A DNA stretch of 64,000 nucleotides. Origin: Geotalea toluenoxydans JCM 15764 (GTDB taxonomy: Bacteria; Desulfobacterota; Desulfuromonadia; Geobacterales; Geobacteraceae). Below, one piece after another: positions 19,630 to 29,356 of the stretch. The position numbers and the translations under genes are program-made. The notes below the pieces were generated by a model, which was not told where the DNA came from, ran no database searches, and was given only the letters and a program-made list of their open reading frames with translations. The stretch spans positions 1 through 64,000 of the forward strand of contig NZ_BBCJ01000011.1 of the NCBI RefSeq assembly GCF_001311985.1. The letters are read 5' to 3'. The first letter of the stretch is position 1. Every line of letters begins with the position of its first letter.

Positions 19630-21841
19630 TTATGGGTGTTGTCGGCCCCCTGGGCTAGGAATTCGGTCCGGAATCGTGAAGAAAAAGGTCGAGCCGTTGC
19701 CGGGCACGGACTCGACCCAGATCCGGCCGCCATGGCGCTCTACAATTTTCTTGCATGAGGCAAGACCGATGCCGGTACCGGGATATTCTTCCCGGGCGTG
19801 GAGCCGCTGGAAAATCTGAAAAATGCGGTCGAAATATTGTTTCTCTATGCCAATGCCGTTGTCCCGCACCGAGATGACCCAGGCATCTTCCGTTTGCTGT
19901 GCTGAAATTAGGACAAGGGGCTGAACATCCTGCCGTCGATACTTGATGGCATTGCCGATCAGATTCTGGAACAGGATGAACAGCTGTATCTTGTCTCCCC
20001 AGACCACCGGGAGATCCGCGGCCCGGATAGCGCCTTCGCTCTCACTGATGGCGGTCCCCATGGCCTTTACCGCATCCGCACAGACCATATCAAGATCCAC
20101 CTGCTGAAATTCAACAACGCGGTTGATCCGTCCATAGGCGAGCAGATCCTCGATCAGTGTCTGCATCCTTTTTGCCCCTTGTATGGCATAATCTATATAT
20201 CTGTCCGCCTGTTGATCGAGCTGCCCCCTGTACCGCTTTTCCAGCAACTGGACATAGCTTGCCACCATCCGCAACGGTTCCTGCAGGTCGTGGGACGCCA
20301 CATAGGCGAACTGCTCAAGCTCCCTGTTGGAGCGGATCAGTTCCTCAAGGGTCCTCTTCAGTTCATCTTCCGCCTGTTTCCTTACCGTATAATCATGGGT
20401 GATGCCCATAAGTTCCTTGACCTGACCGTTCTCTTCCATCAGGGGCACATAGGTGACGTGGAAGTGACGGCTGCCTTCCGGGGAAGGGAGTTCCAATTCC
20501 AGATTCTGCACCTTTGCCGTTTCTAACGCCTTTTCCAAAACGGGGCGCCACAGCTTGTACAGTTCCGGCCATATTTCCGAGTCCAGCCGCCCAACCAGCT
20601 TCGAGGAGGGCAGGCCGGTGGCACTGATTGTGGCGGGATTCACATACTGGATGCGTAATTGCTGATCACAGATGGCGATCATGTCGGGAATATTTTCCAG
20701 GGCCAGGCGAAATCTTTTTTCACCGGCGCGCAGGTTGTCCGCCATTTCCATTATGACGTGGCGCAACCGGCAGACCTCCAAGGGGGCCAGGGGATCTTCA
20801 GGTGCTTCCTGTGGGGTGCTTCCCATACCTGTGGTCGTCCGTTCCAGTCGCTGCAGTGGAAGGGCAATGGTGCGTGCCACCATGTATGCGGAGAGAAAAG
20901 CCAGTGCCAGAGCCAGGAGTGAAAAGCTTATTTCACGGACCAGTGCTTGCCGGAGCGGTCCGAATGCCACTTCAACCGGCTTTCCTGCTCCCACCACCCA
21001 GCCCAGATCCTGCATAGCACCCGCGCCGAAACCCATTCGCTCTTGCGCAGCACCGGTACTGCGATTCCCACCTGGGGCGTTCGAGTTTTCAACGCCGCTT
21101 GCAGAATGGTATCCATCTTTCTCCAACCGGACCGATCTTCCCAGGCAAGTTTTTGATAGATGCTGTGGTAGACAATGACGCCCTGGCTATCGAAGATGGC
21201 ATAGGCGCCTTTGCCGAGACGGCGTTGGGTGAGGGTCAATTCGCCGAGTCGCTCAGGCTCTATGGCAGCTACGACAACCCCGTGCAGCTTGCCCTGGTCA
21301 TCGCGGCAAGCTGTGGCAATGGTGAAGGTCGGTGCCTGGACCTTTATCCCCCTGCTGCTGAGATCGCTGATGCTCCATTCAGCTCCTGTGACGATTTTGA
21401 TGAAATAAGGGAGAGCAGAAAGATCTTTTCCCTCGAGTACAGGCTGACTGGAAGCAAGGATGACCCCTTGGGGGCTCACCCAGTTAAAGCTTCGTATGGA
21501 AGCATGCTGGGTGGCGGTAATGGTCATGAGCTCCTGGCCTTGGGTAATACCGGCGGTGAAAACATGCGGATTGCCTCGCCGATGGCATGATTTTTACGCC
21601 ATACTCCCTCCACATATCCGGAGAAGGCCATGGCAACGCCCTGTGCCACCTCCAGTTCCGTGTTCATTGCCTGCGTCCGTTGTGTCTGATACCGTTCATT
21701 GTAGATCCATGTCAAAAACAGCCCTTGGGGCAGCAGCACGAGGATGATGAGCAAAAACAGCCGCGCCCTGATTCCTGCCGGCAGCAGTTTGGCAAATCCC
21801 CTTTTTTTTGCTGATGGGATAAAAGGATCTTTCCGTTTCAC
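19630..21841 (-). CDS. Cache-HAMP-PAS membrane sensor histidine kinase (two frameshifts)
   Basis: About 737 residues from a GTG at 21841. A first membrane helix (LFLLIILVLLPQGLFL) is followed by a periplasmic dCache-like ligand domain (FNWVSPQGVILASSQ, GVVVAAIEPERLGEL), a second helix (SFSLLALALAFLSAYMV), a HAMP-like linker, one PAS domain (NIPDMIAICDQQLRIQYVN) and the kinase core [28 protein letters not shown]. One base is missing near 21560 and another near 21026-21031. It should sense a small periplasmic ligand. The core is paralogous to the next gene downstream and to 12317-14226. Confidence 0.85.
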
Positions 21842-22033
21842 CCGAGGGCATTCTCCCTTTTACAGGTCATGTAACAATTAAAAACTATTATAATTTTACC
21901 CTCTGGCCAAACGATAACAACGGCTTCCATTTGGAAGGCGCGCAGTTTCTCTCTGGATAAAAAAACGGGTTTGCTATATTATCTTCATTTAATAAGCTGG
22001 TATTTAACCGGGTGGGGTTTATGGGAGGGCTTA

Positions 22034-23197
22034 ATGGCTGATATGGATTACCTCTGCACTTATCTTAACCTTTCTGATGCGGACATTGCGGCTTTATATG
22101 AACGTGCCGACCCTGAAGAACTGCAGAGGGATATTGCGATCATTGCCTCCAGTCCTGTGGTCGATGGGCTGATGCAGACGGTCGGTGGCCTCTTCGCGGT
22201 GCTGAACGAGTCACGGCAGATACTCGCTGCCAATGACACCTTTTTAAAGAGTACGGGAGTGAAGGATGCTCTTGAGGTGATCGGCTTGCGGCCAGGAGAG
22301 GCGATCCACTGTGTTCATGCCGGCGATTCCCCTGGCGGTTGCGGTACCGGCAGGACCTGTGCCAGTTGTGGTACGGCCATAGCCATTGTCGTCAGCCTCT
22401 TGCGAAGGACCGGCCAGGAGAGAAAATGTGTGGCAACCGTCTGGCGTAATGGCGGCACGGCTGATATCTGTCTGAATGTCCGGGCAACGCCCTTTTACAT
22501 CAGTGGGCGATGTTTTCTGGTGCTCATGCTCCAGGACATAAGCGAACAGGAAAATTGGGCGGAAATTCAGTCAATTTTTTTCCACGATATACGCAACATG
22601 GCCACCGGACTTGTGGGGGCCAGCGAACTGCTGGCCTGCTCCGGTTATGCAGGTGGGCCATTGGCGGAATCGGTGCACCGCCTTTCGTTGCGACTGGAAA
22701 GTGAGCTGAGGATACAGCAGAACCTTATTCAGGTTGAAACCGGCGCTTTCCAGCCTGAACTCAGGCCTGTGGCCATAGCTGAAGTGATCGATTGCCTGAG
22801 AGACGTCTTCATTTCCCATCCCATGTCAATGCATAAGCACATTCAACTTCCGTCCACCGTCGATGGAAGTATTGCCACTGACCTGCCTTTGTTGTTGCGG
22901 GTGCTGTCCAATATGATTACCAATGCTCTGGAGGGGAGCGATGACGGTGATGAGGTGAGGTTATGGCTGGAGGAGGGTGAGGGGGATGTTACCTTCTGCG
23001 TCTGGAACAGTCAGCCCATTCCCGACCAGATTTCGGGCCGGATCTTCCAGCGCTATTTCAGCACCAAGGCCAAACATGGCCGGGGCATAGGAACCTTCAT
23101 GATGAAGTACCTGGGGGAAAGGGCCCTTAACGGCAAAGTGCGATTTACATCCTCTGCCGAAGGAACCATTTTTCGCTTTACCGTGCCCAGAGCGTAA
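22034..23197 (+). CDS. Sensor histidine kinase with Cys/His-rich PAS region
   Basis: Intact, about 387 residues from the ATG at 22034 (GGGAGG upstream; the track-length frame from 21971 lacks a ribosome site). A PAS-like domain (about residues 45-185; FAVLNESRQILAAND) carries CVHAGDSPGGCG and CASCG, which give four Cys and a nearby His. This is a likely metal or redox site, and there is no CXXCH heme motif. The phospho-His is in FFHDIRNMA. The ATPase has NMITNALEGS and GRGIGTFMMK, while the usual D-x-G-x-G box is replaced by VWNSQPIP. No membrane segment is seen. It is divergent from the kinase operon at 16606-21841. Confidence 0.88.
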   Translation: MADMDYLCTYLNLSDADIAALYERADPEELQRDIAIIASSPVVDGLMQTVGGLFAVLNESRQILAANDTFLKSTGVKDALEVIGLRPGEAIHCVHAGDSPGGCGTGRTCASCGTAIAIVVSLLRRTGQERKCVATVWRNGGTADICLNVRATPFYISGRCFLVLMLQDISEQENWAEIQSIFFHDIRNMATGLVGASELLACSGYAGGPLAESVHRLSLRLESELRIQQNLIQVETGAFQPELRPVAIAEVIDCLRDVFISHPMSMHKHIQLPSTVDGSIATDLPLLLRVLSNMITNALEGSDDGDEVRLWLEEGEGDVTFCVWNSQPIPDQISGRIFQRYFSTKAKHGRGIGTFMMKYLGERALNGKVRFTSSAEGTIFRFTVPRA

Positions 23198-23222
23198 AGG
23201 CCCATGAAACCATGTGGGCATA

Positions 23223-23389
23223 CTAGGAGTCTGTCGGACTTAGAATGAATCGGCTGCGAAAATGGCAAATCGGTCCGGATCTCCGTAAATTTTCGACAAA
23301 TAGGTCCACTATTCGCTCTCAAATTTCCAAATATCCGTCCTCGATTTTCCATCCTCTCGCTTCGATCCCTAAGTCCGACAGACTCCTAG
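23223..23389. repeat. 167-bp element bounded by a perfect 21-bp inverted repeat
   Basis: The arm at 23223-23243 (CTAGGAGTCTGTCGGACTTAG) is the exact reverse complement of 23369-23389. The interior has no gene. The element lies between convergent genes, and its right arm contains the stop codon of the PilZ gene (23386-23388). It looks like a MITE-type non-autonomous element; no target duplication is obvious. Confidence 0.75.
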
Positions 23390-24093
23390 GCTTTTTCCCG
23401 CAGTTCCCGGATTATCTCCAGTTGACGCTGATAGATGAAAACGGAAAGGATCCGTTCCGACTCTGACGTGTGCTGAAACATCATGGCGCAATCGTGGGGT
23501 GGCCCGGGACCTACTCGCACCACTTTAGCAGGCACATCTATCTCCACCACCTTTCCCTCATTCATGATCTTGATATGCAGGCTCAGGTCTTCCGCTGCTT
23601 CCAGGTCTGCTCCAAGGAGGGTCGTCAGGCTGCACCCCCCCAGGGAAATGTCTCGGACAACGCCGGGGATCGTTTTGCCGTCAGCGTGCAGAATGACATT
23701 CAGGGGAATTCGCAGCTTGACCCTGACGGTGTTGCGCTTGTCGATCAGGACCTCGGCGTAGGAAAATTTACCCAGTGAAACCAGCTGGTGGGGCAGGTCC
23801 AGGTATATCAACTGCCCCATAACGCTCATATTGAAAAACGGGGCTTGGATAATGGTTTCAGTACCGTTAGCGATAGCCGCTATCTGCAGAGGGGTTGCCT
23901 GGAACTCGATATTTTTCCCCTTTATGTCGAAAATAGTGGCGTTGTTGCAGATGGGAAGTTCCTTGTAGATGTTGAGGAGAGAGAACAGGGCGTTGGGTTC
24001 CCGTGCGAAAACATCGCGGAAAATGGCAAGAATTGCGGCTTCGTCATCACTTTTAGAAGAGAGGATGACCTCCCTGTAAGCAGTTAATGTCAT
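23386..24093 (-). CDS. PilZ-domain cyclic-di-GMP binding protein
   Basis: 235 residues, intact. The N-terminal half resembles the YcgR-type flagellar-brake fold region (about 1-115), and the C-terminal half is PilZ. The binding motif is KRNTVRVKLR followed by DISLGGCS, the expected RxxxR and D/N-x-S-x-x-G elements. It should change partner activity on binding cyclic-di-GMP, and the window encodes possible makers and breakers of it. The last codons and stop lie inside the right arm of the inverted-repeat element, so the C-terminus may have been set by that insertion. Confidence 0.9.
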   Translation of the reverse strand: MTLTAYREVILSSKSDDEAAILAIFRDVFAREPNALFSLLNIYKELPICNNATIFDIKGKNIEFQATPLQIAAIANGTETIIQAPFFNMSVMGQLIYLDLPHQLVSLGKFSYAEVLIDKRNTVRVKLRIPLNVILHADGKTIPGVVRDISLGGCSLTTLLGADLEAAEDLSLHIKIMNEGKVVEIDVPAKVVRVGPGPPHDCAMMFQHTSESERILSVFIYQRQLEIIRELREKA

Positions 24094-24146
24094 GGTTATT
24101 CCTGGTCTATGGGTTCTTGGCGTTTGCGGTGATATCTCTGTGCATA

Positions 24147-24638
24147 TTACACCTTTGCCTTAAGCAGCCTGGTATAGGCATCGCGGAGCGTTTCCACATG
24201 CTCCTTGTCTGCGTTCATCAGTGCCTTGAACATTGCTTTCAAGCCTTGATCCGTGAATTCCGAAATGGCATGCATGTGCATGTTTGCCAGCTTTTCCTCA
24301 AGCTTGATGGCCGATCTCAAGGCATCAAGGATGGTTGGCCTGTTTTTTCTGACACTGTCATAGATTGACTGGATCACCTTAAGCATGTTCTGTGCTGAGT
24401 AGAAGTCTATTTTCACGCTCTGGACGATGTTTTCTTTTCTCATGTTGATAGCCATGACAAATTGCTGGGCATGGTTCAGCTCTTCCTGGCATGTCTTGAA
24501 CCATAGGTTGGAAATCACCGGATCATCGGCGAATATCTCGGAAAAATATCTGTAGATCTCCGCACCATGAAGTTCCACATCCCGGCACAGTTCAAGTATT
24601 CTTACCGTGTTGAAGTCTACTTCCTTGCCTTTGCCCAT
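24147..24638 (-). CDS. Rubrerythrin-like ferritin-fold protein
   Basis: 163 residues, intact, with ATG at 24638. Four helices carry the ligand pattern of ferritin-like di-iron proteins: an early Glu (VELHGAEIYRYF), EELNHAQQF (E-x-x-H), IKLEEKLANMHMH and ADKEHVETL (E-x-x-H-like, with E-H). There is no rubredoxin Cys4 domain, so it is not a classical rubrerythrin. Related proteins act in peroxide defence or iron handling. It lies 53 bases upstream of the PilZ gene in the same direction. Confidence 0.75.
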   Translation of the reverse strand: MGKGKEVDFNTVRILELCRDVELHGAEIYRYFSEIFADDPVISNLWFKTCQEELNHAQQFVMAINMRKENIVQSVKIDFYSAQNMLKVIQSIYDSVRKNRPTILDALRSAIKLEEKLANMHMHAISEFTDQGLKAMFKALMNADKEHVETLRDAYTRLLKAKV

Positions 24639-24794
24639 AGATCACCCCAAGGCCTTTATCCATATTTATCGGCACGAAAGATAAAAATTAAAAGTCAAAT
24701 ACGATAATTTTTCAGAGGTAAAGCAAAGCGTGTAAAGGCAGGTAAGCTTGGTATACTTTACAGGTATTTTTCCACCTGAGCGATGGAGGGAGCT

Positions 24795-26864
24795 GTGAGG
24801 GTTGCCATTCAAGTCATCATTGGTCTGCTTCTTGTCTTGCCATGCCACATTACAGTCCTTGCTGCGGGAATGCCGGCCGTGGAACGCCAGGAGCTTAAAG
24901 TAACCCTTGTGCCGGACCGGCATCTCCTGAAAGGGGAAAGTCTCGTCACCTTTGCAGCCTCTTCCGGGCGGGTATTCCTGAACCTTTCCTCTGCTGCCGC
25001 CATCGACACGGTCTCCGTGGCCGGAAAAGAGGTGCATTATACCTTTTCCGGCGGCGCACTTGCCGTCGATCTCCCCGGAGGGGGGCAAAGGCTTCGGCTA
25101 CGGTGTATATAAAATACCATGCAGCCTATGCTGCCAAGGTGCCGGAACGGCCGGTAAGCAGCGAGGATCCCACCTATGGCGTGACCGGCGCCATTACCTC
25201 TGCCGGAGTCTTCCTCGGCAACGATGCCGGCTGGTATCCGGCGCCCCAGGTATTGCCGGGGTATCGCAGGACAGAGATCTTTGCCCCGGCAGGGATGGAG
25301 GCAATTACTTCCGGCAAGCGCTTGAGCGTAGTACAGCCCATAATGTATCGCATTCCGTCTGGGAAGAGACCAGGCCGGTGGGGGAGCTTTCCATGTCTGC
25401 CGGGCCATACGTCATCCAGGAACGGCAATTGGGCCATCTGGATATCTATACCTACCTCTACCCGCAAAATGCCGGACTGGGCAAAAAATATCTGGATGCC
25501 GCCGTCAAATACATCGGCATGTACACAGAGCTTTTTGGCCCTTACCCCTTCGACAAATTTGCTGCCGTGGAGAATTTCTTCCCTACCGGTTACGGCTATC
25601 CGTCTTACACGCTTATGGGTGGTACCGTCATCCGCTTGCCGTTCATCGTCGACACGAGTTTTCCCCATGAGATCGCCCACTGCTGGTGGGGGAACGGGGT
25701 GCAGGTCGACTACCGGGAAGGAAACTGGTCCGAAGGTCTTGTCACGTATCTGGCCGATTACCTCCTGGAAGAGAAAAAATCCCCTGCCGCTGCCAGAGAT
25801 TACCGTCTGCGCCTCTTGAGTGATTATTCCTCCCTGGTCAAAGCTGATCGGGACTTTCCCCTGCAGAAGTTCATGGTCGAGTCGATCCTGCTTCCCGTGC
25901 CATAGGCTATGGCAAGGGAGCGATGGTGTTTCACATGGTCAGAACCAGGATCGGCGACAGGGCGTTCTTTCGTGCTCTTAAAACATTGAACAAAGATTAT
26001 TTATTCAGAGCAGCAACCTGGAGCGACTTTATCCGTGCCTTTTCCAAAACCTCGGGGCAGGACCTGGGCCCTTTCATGGGACAGTGGCTGACCAGATCCG
26101 GCGGGCCGGCACTCTCCTTTGACAAGGTCACCCGCAGGCGCAAGGGGGGAGGGTGGCAACTATCCGGTACCATTGTCCAGGAAGCCTCCCCGGTCTATGA
26201 GCTTACCCTGCCGCTTCTGGTTGAGACCGAACGGGGGAATGTCCAGAGGAATCTTGTGTTAAGTAAGAAGAGGACGGCTTTCAATCTGCCGGTCCGCTAC
26301 CGTCCCAAAAGGATCATTCTTGATCCTGGCGCCGACGTCTTCCGCATCCTCTCGGCCGAAGAACTTCCACCGACGGTAAACCTGATCAAGGGGGCAAAGG
26401 ATGTTGCCCTGGTGGTGACCGACAACTGTCAGGCGGATGAGGGGACACTTCATGACCTTCTTGAATCCATGGGGCAGGGCGGGGCGCCGATAGTAACCGA
26501 GAAGAACCCGGGGAAAGTACGCCTTGCCGACCACGATCTCCTTTTCTGCGGCGTTCCGCAGCAAAAACATCTCTCACTGGATTTTCCCGCGGGGATCAAG
26601 GCCGCGCCGAAAGAATTCACCATAGATGACATCCGCTACAAGGATTTTTACGACCTGCTTTTCGTCGTTACGCAGCACCCGTTGGCGGTGGGCAAGCTGG
26701 CAGCTCTTTTGCTCCCCCTTTCCCGGGATGCGGCACAAAAATATGCCCTCAAGATTACCCACTATGGCAAGTACGGCTATCTTGTCTTCAGCGGTGGAGA
26801 AAACAGGCGCAAAGGAACATTTTCCCCTTCCGGCAATGTGGTGGAGTTCCGGGACAAGCAGTGA
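24795..26864 (+). CDS. Exported M1-family (gluzincin) peptidase (three frameshifts)
   Basis: A metallopeptidase of about 690 residues. The GTG at 24795 has GGAGGG six bases upstream and begins a signal peptide (VAIQVIIGLLLVLP, cleaved near LAAG); the ATG at 24783 is in the same frame. The catalytic motif is HEIAHCWWGN with the third zinc ligand in NWSEGLVTY, and VENFFPTG stands near the usual substrate-binding position. Single bases are missing near 25097-25101, 25320 and 25891-25895, each restored by conserved sequence. The C-terminal 200 residues hold an Ig-like strand region and a less conserved domain. It likely trims peptides in the periplasm or at the surface. Confidence 0.82.
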
Positions 26865-26989
26865 CGGCGCCGGCAATGCTTAAAAGGGGGCAATCCATAT
26901 TCAGATCCTTGAGCTGTCCGCCCCTCCTGCCGATAAGGTAAGGCAAATGGCCGGAAAGAAAGCCGGCGAAGATCTGTGGAGGTGGAAGG

Positions 26990-27952
26990 ATGGGAGAATT
27001 CTATGTTCCGGTAGCAATTGAGAGCATTGAACCAGAAATTTTTCCTGACGTTGCCCTGTTTTTGAAAAGCGGCAACAACTATGTGCTGTATAAGAGCCAT
27101 GGACGAAATTTTGATCGGGAAGATGCCGCCAGGCTCATGGGCAACAGCGTTGACTGTCTCTATGTGAGGCCGGCTGACCTGGAGGTTATCACCGACTACA
27201 TGGAAAATAATGCCGAGCGGTTATTGAAGAGCGATACATTTGACAGTAAGACCAAAGGCAAGATCATTTACCAGACCTCCATCAATTTCGTCGGAGACCT
27301 TTTTCAACATCCTGAGAAGGTGGAGGATTTTGACCGGAGCCGGCGCCTCATCGAAAATCTTCTGCTCTATCTGTCCAATGACAAAGAAGCCTTGCGCTCC
27401 CTGGAAACGGTCATGTCCTATAACTACCATACCTTTGTCCATAGTCTGCAGGTGACGGCCCTTTCAATTCTGCTCCATTCGGAAGTTTATCTTCTTTCAC
27501 GTGACGAACTGGAAGACGTGGGCATCGGCACCCTGCTCCATGATTTCGGAAAGATCTTCGTTCCCCAGGAGATCCTGAACAAGTCCGGGAAGCTGACGGA
27601 GACTGAAATTGCTCAGTTCAAGAAGCATCCGGAGGAGGGGTACCGGTATCTGAAGGAGAAAACACGGCTCAGTGAAGTTTCCCTGGACGTCGTCCGCTTT
27701 CACCACGAGCGGAATAACGGCACTGGCTATCCCAATGGCCTCAAGGCAGCGCTTATTCCGCGCAGTGCCCAGGTTTGCGCCCTCTGCGATCTGTATTGCT
27801 CGCTGACCATAGATCGTACCGGTCGCAAGGCTCTGCCCCCCCACATCTCCATCAACATAATCAGGCAGGAGATGAAGGACTCCTTTAACAGCAGGTTGGT
27901 CGATGCCCTTGAGGCTCTTGTGTGTGTGGAGGAGATGAGCATGCCACTCTAG
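26990..27952 (+). CDS. HD-GYP domain phosphodiesterase
   Basis: 320 residues, intact, with a good ribosome site (GGAGGTGG). The N-terminal 120 residues form a DUF3391-like or unassigned region. The HD-GYP domain (about 140-320) has TLLHDFGKIFVP and HHERNNGTGYPNGL, so both the metal-binding HD and the GYP signature are intact. The expected reaction is hydrolysis of cyclic-di-GMP to GMP. There is no receiver or membrane segment. It is a third cyclic-di-GMP-related gene in the window after the GGDEF-EAL and PilZ genes. Confidence 0.92.
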   Translation: MGEFYVPVAIESIEPEIFPDVALFLKSGNNYVLYKSHGRNFDREDAARLMGNSVDCLYVRPADLEVITDYMENNAERLLKSDTFDSKTKGKIIYQTSINFVGDLFQHPEKVEDFDRSRRLIENLLLYLSNDKEALRSLETVMSYNYHTFVHSLQVTALSILLHSEVYLLSRDELEDVGIGTLLHDFGKIFVPQEILNKSGKLTETEIAQFKKHPEEGYRYLKEKTRLSEVSLDVVRFHHERNNGTGYPNGLKAALIPRSAQVCALCDLYCSLTIDRTGRKALPPHISINIIRQEMKDSFNSRLVDALEALVCVEEMSMPL

Positions 27953-28008
27953 ATTTGACCTTATGGGCTTATGCAGCTATATTGCGCAAAAAGTTCTTTG
28001 AGGTGGAA

Positions 28009-28839
28009 ATGTCGCAACGAGCCATGCTTTGTCCACGCTGCCGGCGCCTGATCGGCAGCAGCGAATCCTCCTGTTCCTGGTGCGGTACTCCGCGACCCAA
28101 AGGCCTGTGGCGCATATCTGCCTGGACCAGGGGCGCCCTTGACGGGGACTGGCTGGTCAAAGCCATAATAACTGCCAATATCGCTTTCTATCTGCTTTCT
28201 CTGCTCATGGGGGGACTCCAGCCGACAGGGAACCCGTTCAGCATGCTGTCACCCAACCAGACAGGCCTGATGCTCATGGGCGCAACCGGTACCATTCCCA
28301 TCGACCGTTTTGGCCGCCTCTGGTCCCTGGTTTCCGCCAACTATCTCCACGGCGGCATCCTCCATATATTTTTCAACCTGATGGCCCTGCGCCAGATTTC
28401 TCCCTGGGTGATTCAGGAATATGGCTCCAGCCGCATGTTCATCATCTACACCCTGGGGGGTGTCTGTGGATTCTGGGTCTCATACATCGTCGGTGTCCCT
28501 TTTACCATCGGCGCCTCGGCGGCAATCTGCGGTCTGATCGGAGCCTTGCTCTATTTCGGCAAAAGCCGGGGTGGAACCTACGGCGCAGCCGTTTACCGGG
28601 AGGTGAGCGGTTGGGTGGTGGGGCTGGTCCTTTTCGGGCTGGTGATGCCGGGCATCAACAACTGGGGACACGGCGGCGGGATCCTTGGCGGCATTGTGCT
28701 GGGAAAGCTTCTCGGCTATGGGGAACGGCGCCGGGAGAATTCTTTCCATCATCTGCTGGCGCTTATCTGTGCGGTGACAACAATTGCGGTGCTTGGCTGG
28801 GCGGCGTTCACTGCTGTCATGATCAAAGGCGGCTCTTGA
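28009..28839 (+). CDS. Rhomboid-family intramembrane serine protease with N-terminal zinc ribbon
   Basis: 276 residues from the ATG at 28009 (AGGTGG upstream). A short zinc ribbon (CPRC, 12 residues, CSWC) precedes six or seven membrane helices. The catalytic Ser is in GASAAICG and the His in NWGHGGG; HGGILHIFFN provides the usual second-helix motif. The protease cuts membrane proteins within the bilayer. The ribbon is an add-on seen in several bacterial rhomboids. It follows the HD-GYP gene by 56 bases and ends before a terminator. Confidence 0.9.
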   Translation: MSQRAMLCPRCRRLIGSSESSCSWCGTPRPKGLWRISAWTRGALDGDWLVKAIITANIAFYLLSLLMGGLQPTGNPFSMLSPNQTGLMLMGATGTIPIDRFGRLWSLVSANYLHGGILHIFFNLMALRQISPWVIQEYGSSRMFIIYTLGGVCGFWVSYIVGVPFTIGASAAICGLIGALLYFGKSRGGTYGAAVYREVSGWVVGLVLFGLVMPGINNWGHGGGILGGIVLGKLLGYGERRRENSFHHLLALICAVTTIAVLGWAAFTAVMIKGGS

Positions 28840-28875
28840 CGCTTTTCATCCGGCAAGCGTTTCCCAAAACTGCAA

Positions 28876-28909
28876 AGAGCCGGCTGAAAAACCAGTCGGC
28901 TCTTCTTTT
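28876..28909 (+). terminator. Intrinsic terminator after rhomboid gene
   Basis: An 11-bp stem (28876-28886 with 28893-28903, one G-T pair), loop AAAAAC, then TCTTTT. Confidence 0.85.
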
Positions 28910-28996
28910 CAGTCATTAAACCTTTCTTTTGCGAAAATTACATTGAACAGCAGGCTTTTTTTATCTATTAATGGGGAAGATCAAGACGAGGGGGAA

Positions 28997-29353
28997 ATGG
29001 TGAAAAAGTTGCTGATTATGCTGGTGTTGGTCGCATCCTCTGCCCAAGGTGAAATTTACGCCTGGAAGGATTCAAAGGGGACCACTCACTATACGAACAG
29101 TACGGTTGAGATTCCAGCCCGATACAGGGCGAAGGCAAAGGTATTGAACCTGGGCCCGGAGCAAAAGGATCAGCCTTCTAATCAGCCGGTTCCTTCGTCG
29201 GCTCCGGCAGCTGCACCTGCTGCTCCAGGCGCGGGTGCACAGTTGCAGGCCGCACCGCCCGGTCCGCCAACGGTGGCAGTTCCGGCCCGGACGCAGAGAG
29301 AGGAACGCAGGCGCGGGGCAAGACGATTGAGAAGTACCATCGAGGAGGAATAG
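28997..29353 (+). CDS. Exported DUF4124-type protein with Pro/Ala-rich tail
   Basis: 118 residues from the ATG at 28997 (GAGGGGG upstream). A signal peptide (KKLLIMLVLVASSAQG) is followed directly by the DUF4124 signature EIYAWKDSKGTTHYTN. Next come a Pro/Ala/Gln-rich stretch (about 60-100) and a basic end (REERRRGARRLR). DUF4124 proteins are small periplasmic proteins of unknown function. It is convergent with the YkgJ-type gene, three bases apart. Confidence 0.85.
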   Translation: MVKKLLIMLVLVASSAQGEIYAWKDSKGTTHYTNSTVEIPARYRAKAKVLNLGPEQKDQPSNQPVPSSAPAAAPAAPGAGAQLQAAPPGPPTVAVPARTQREERRRGARRLRSTIEEE

Positions 29354-29356
29354 ACC

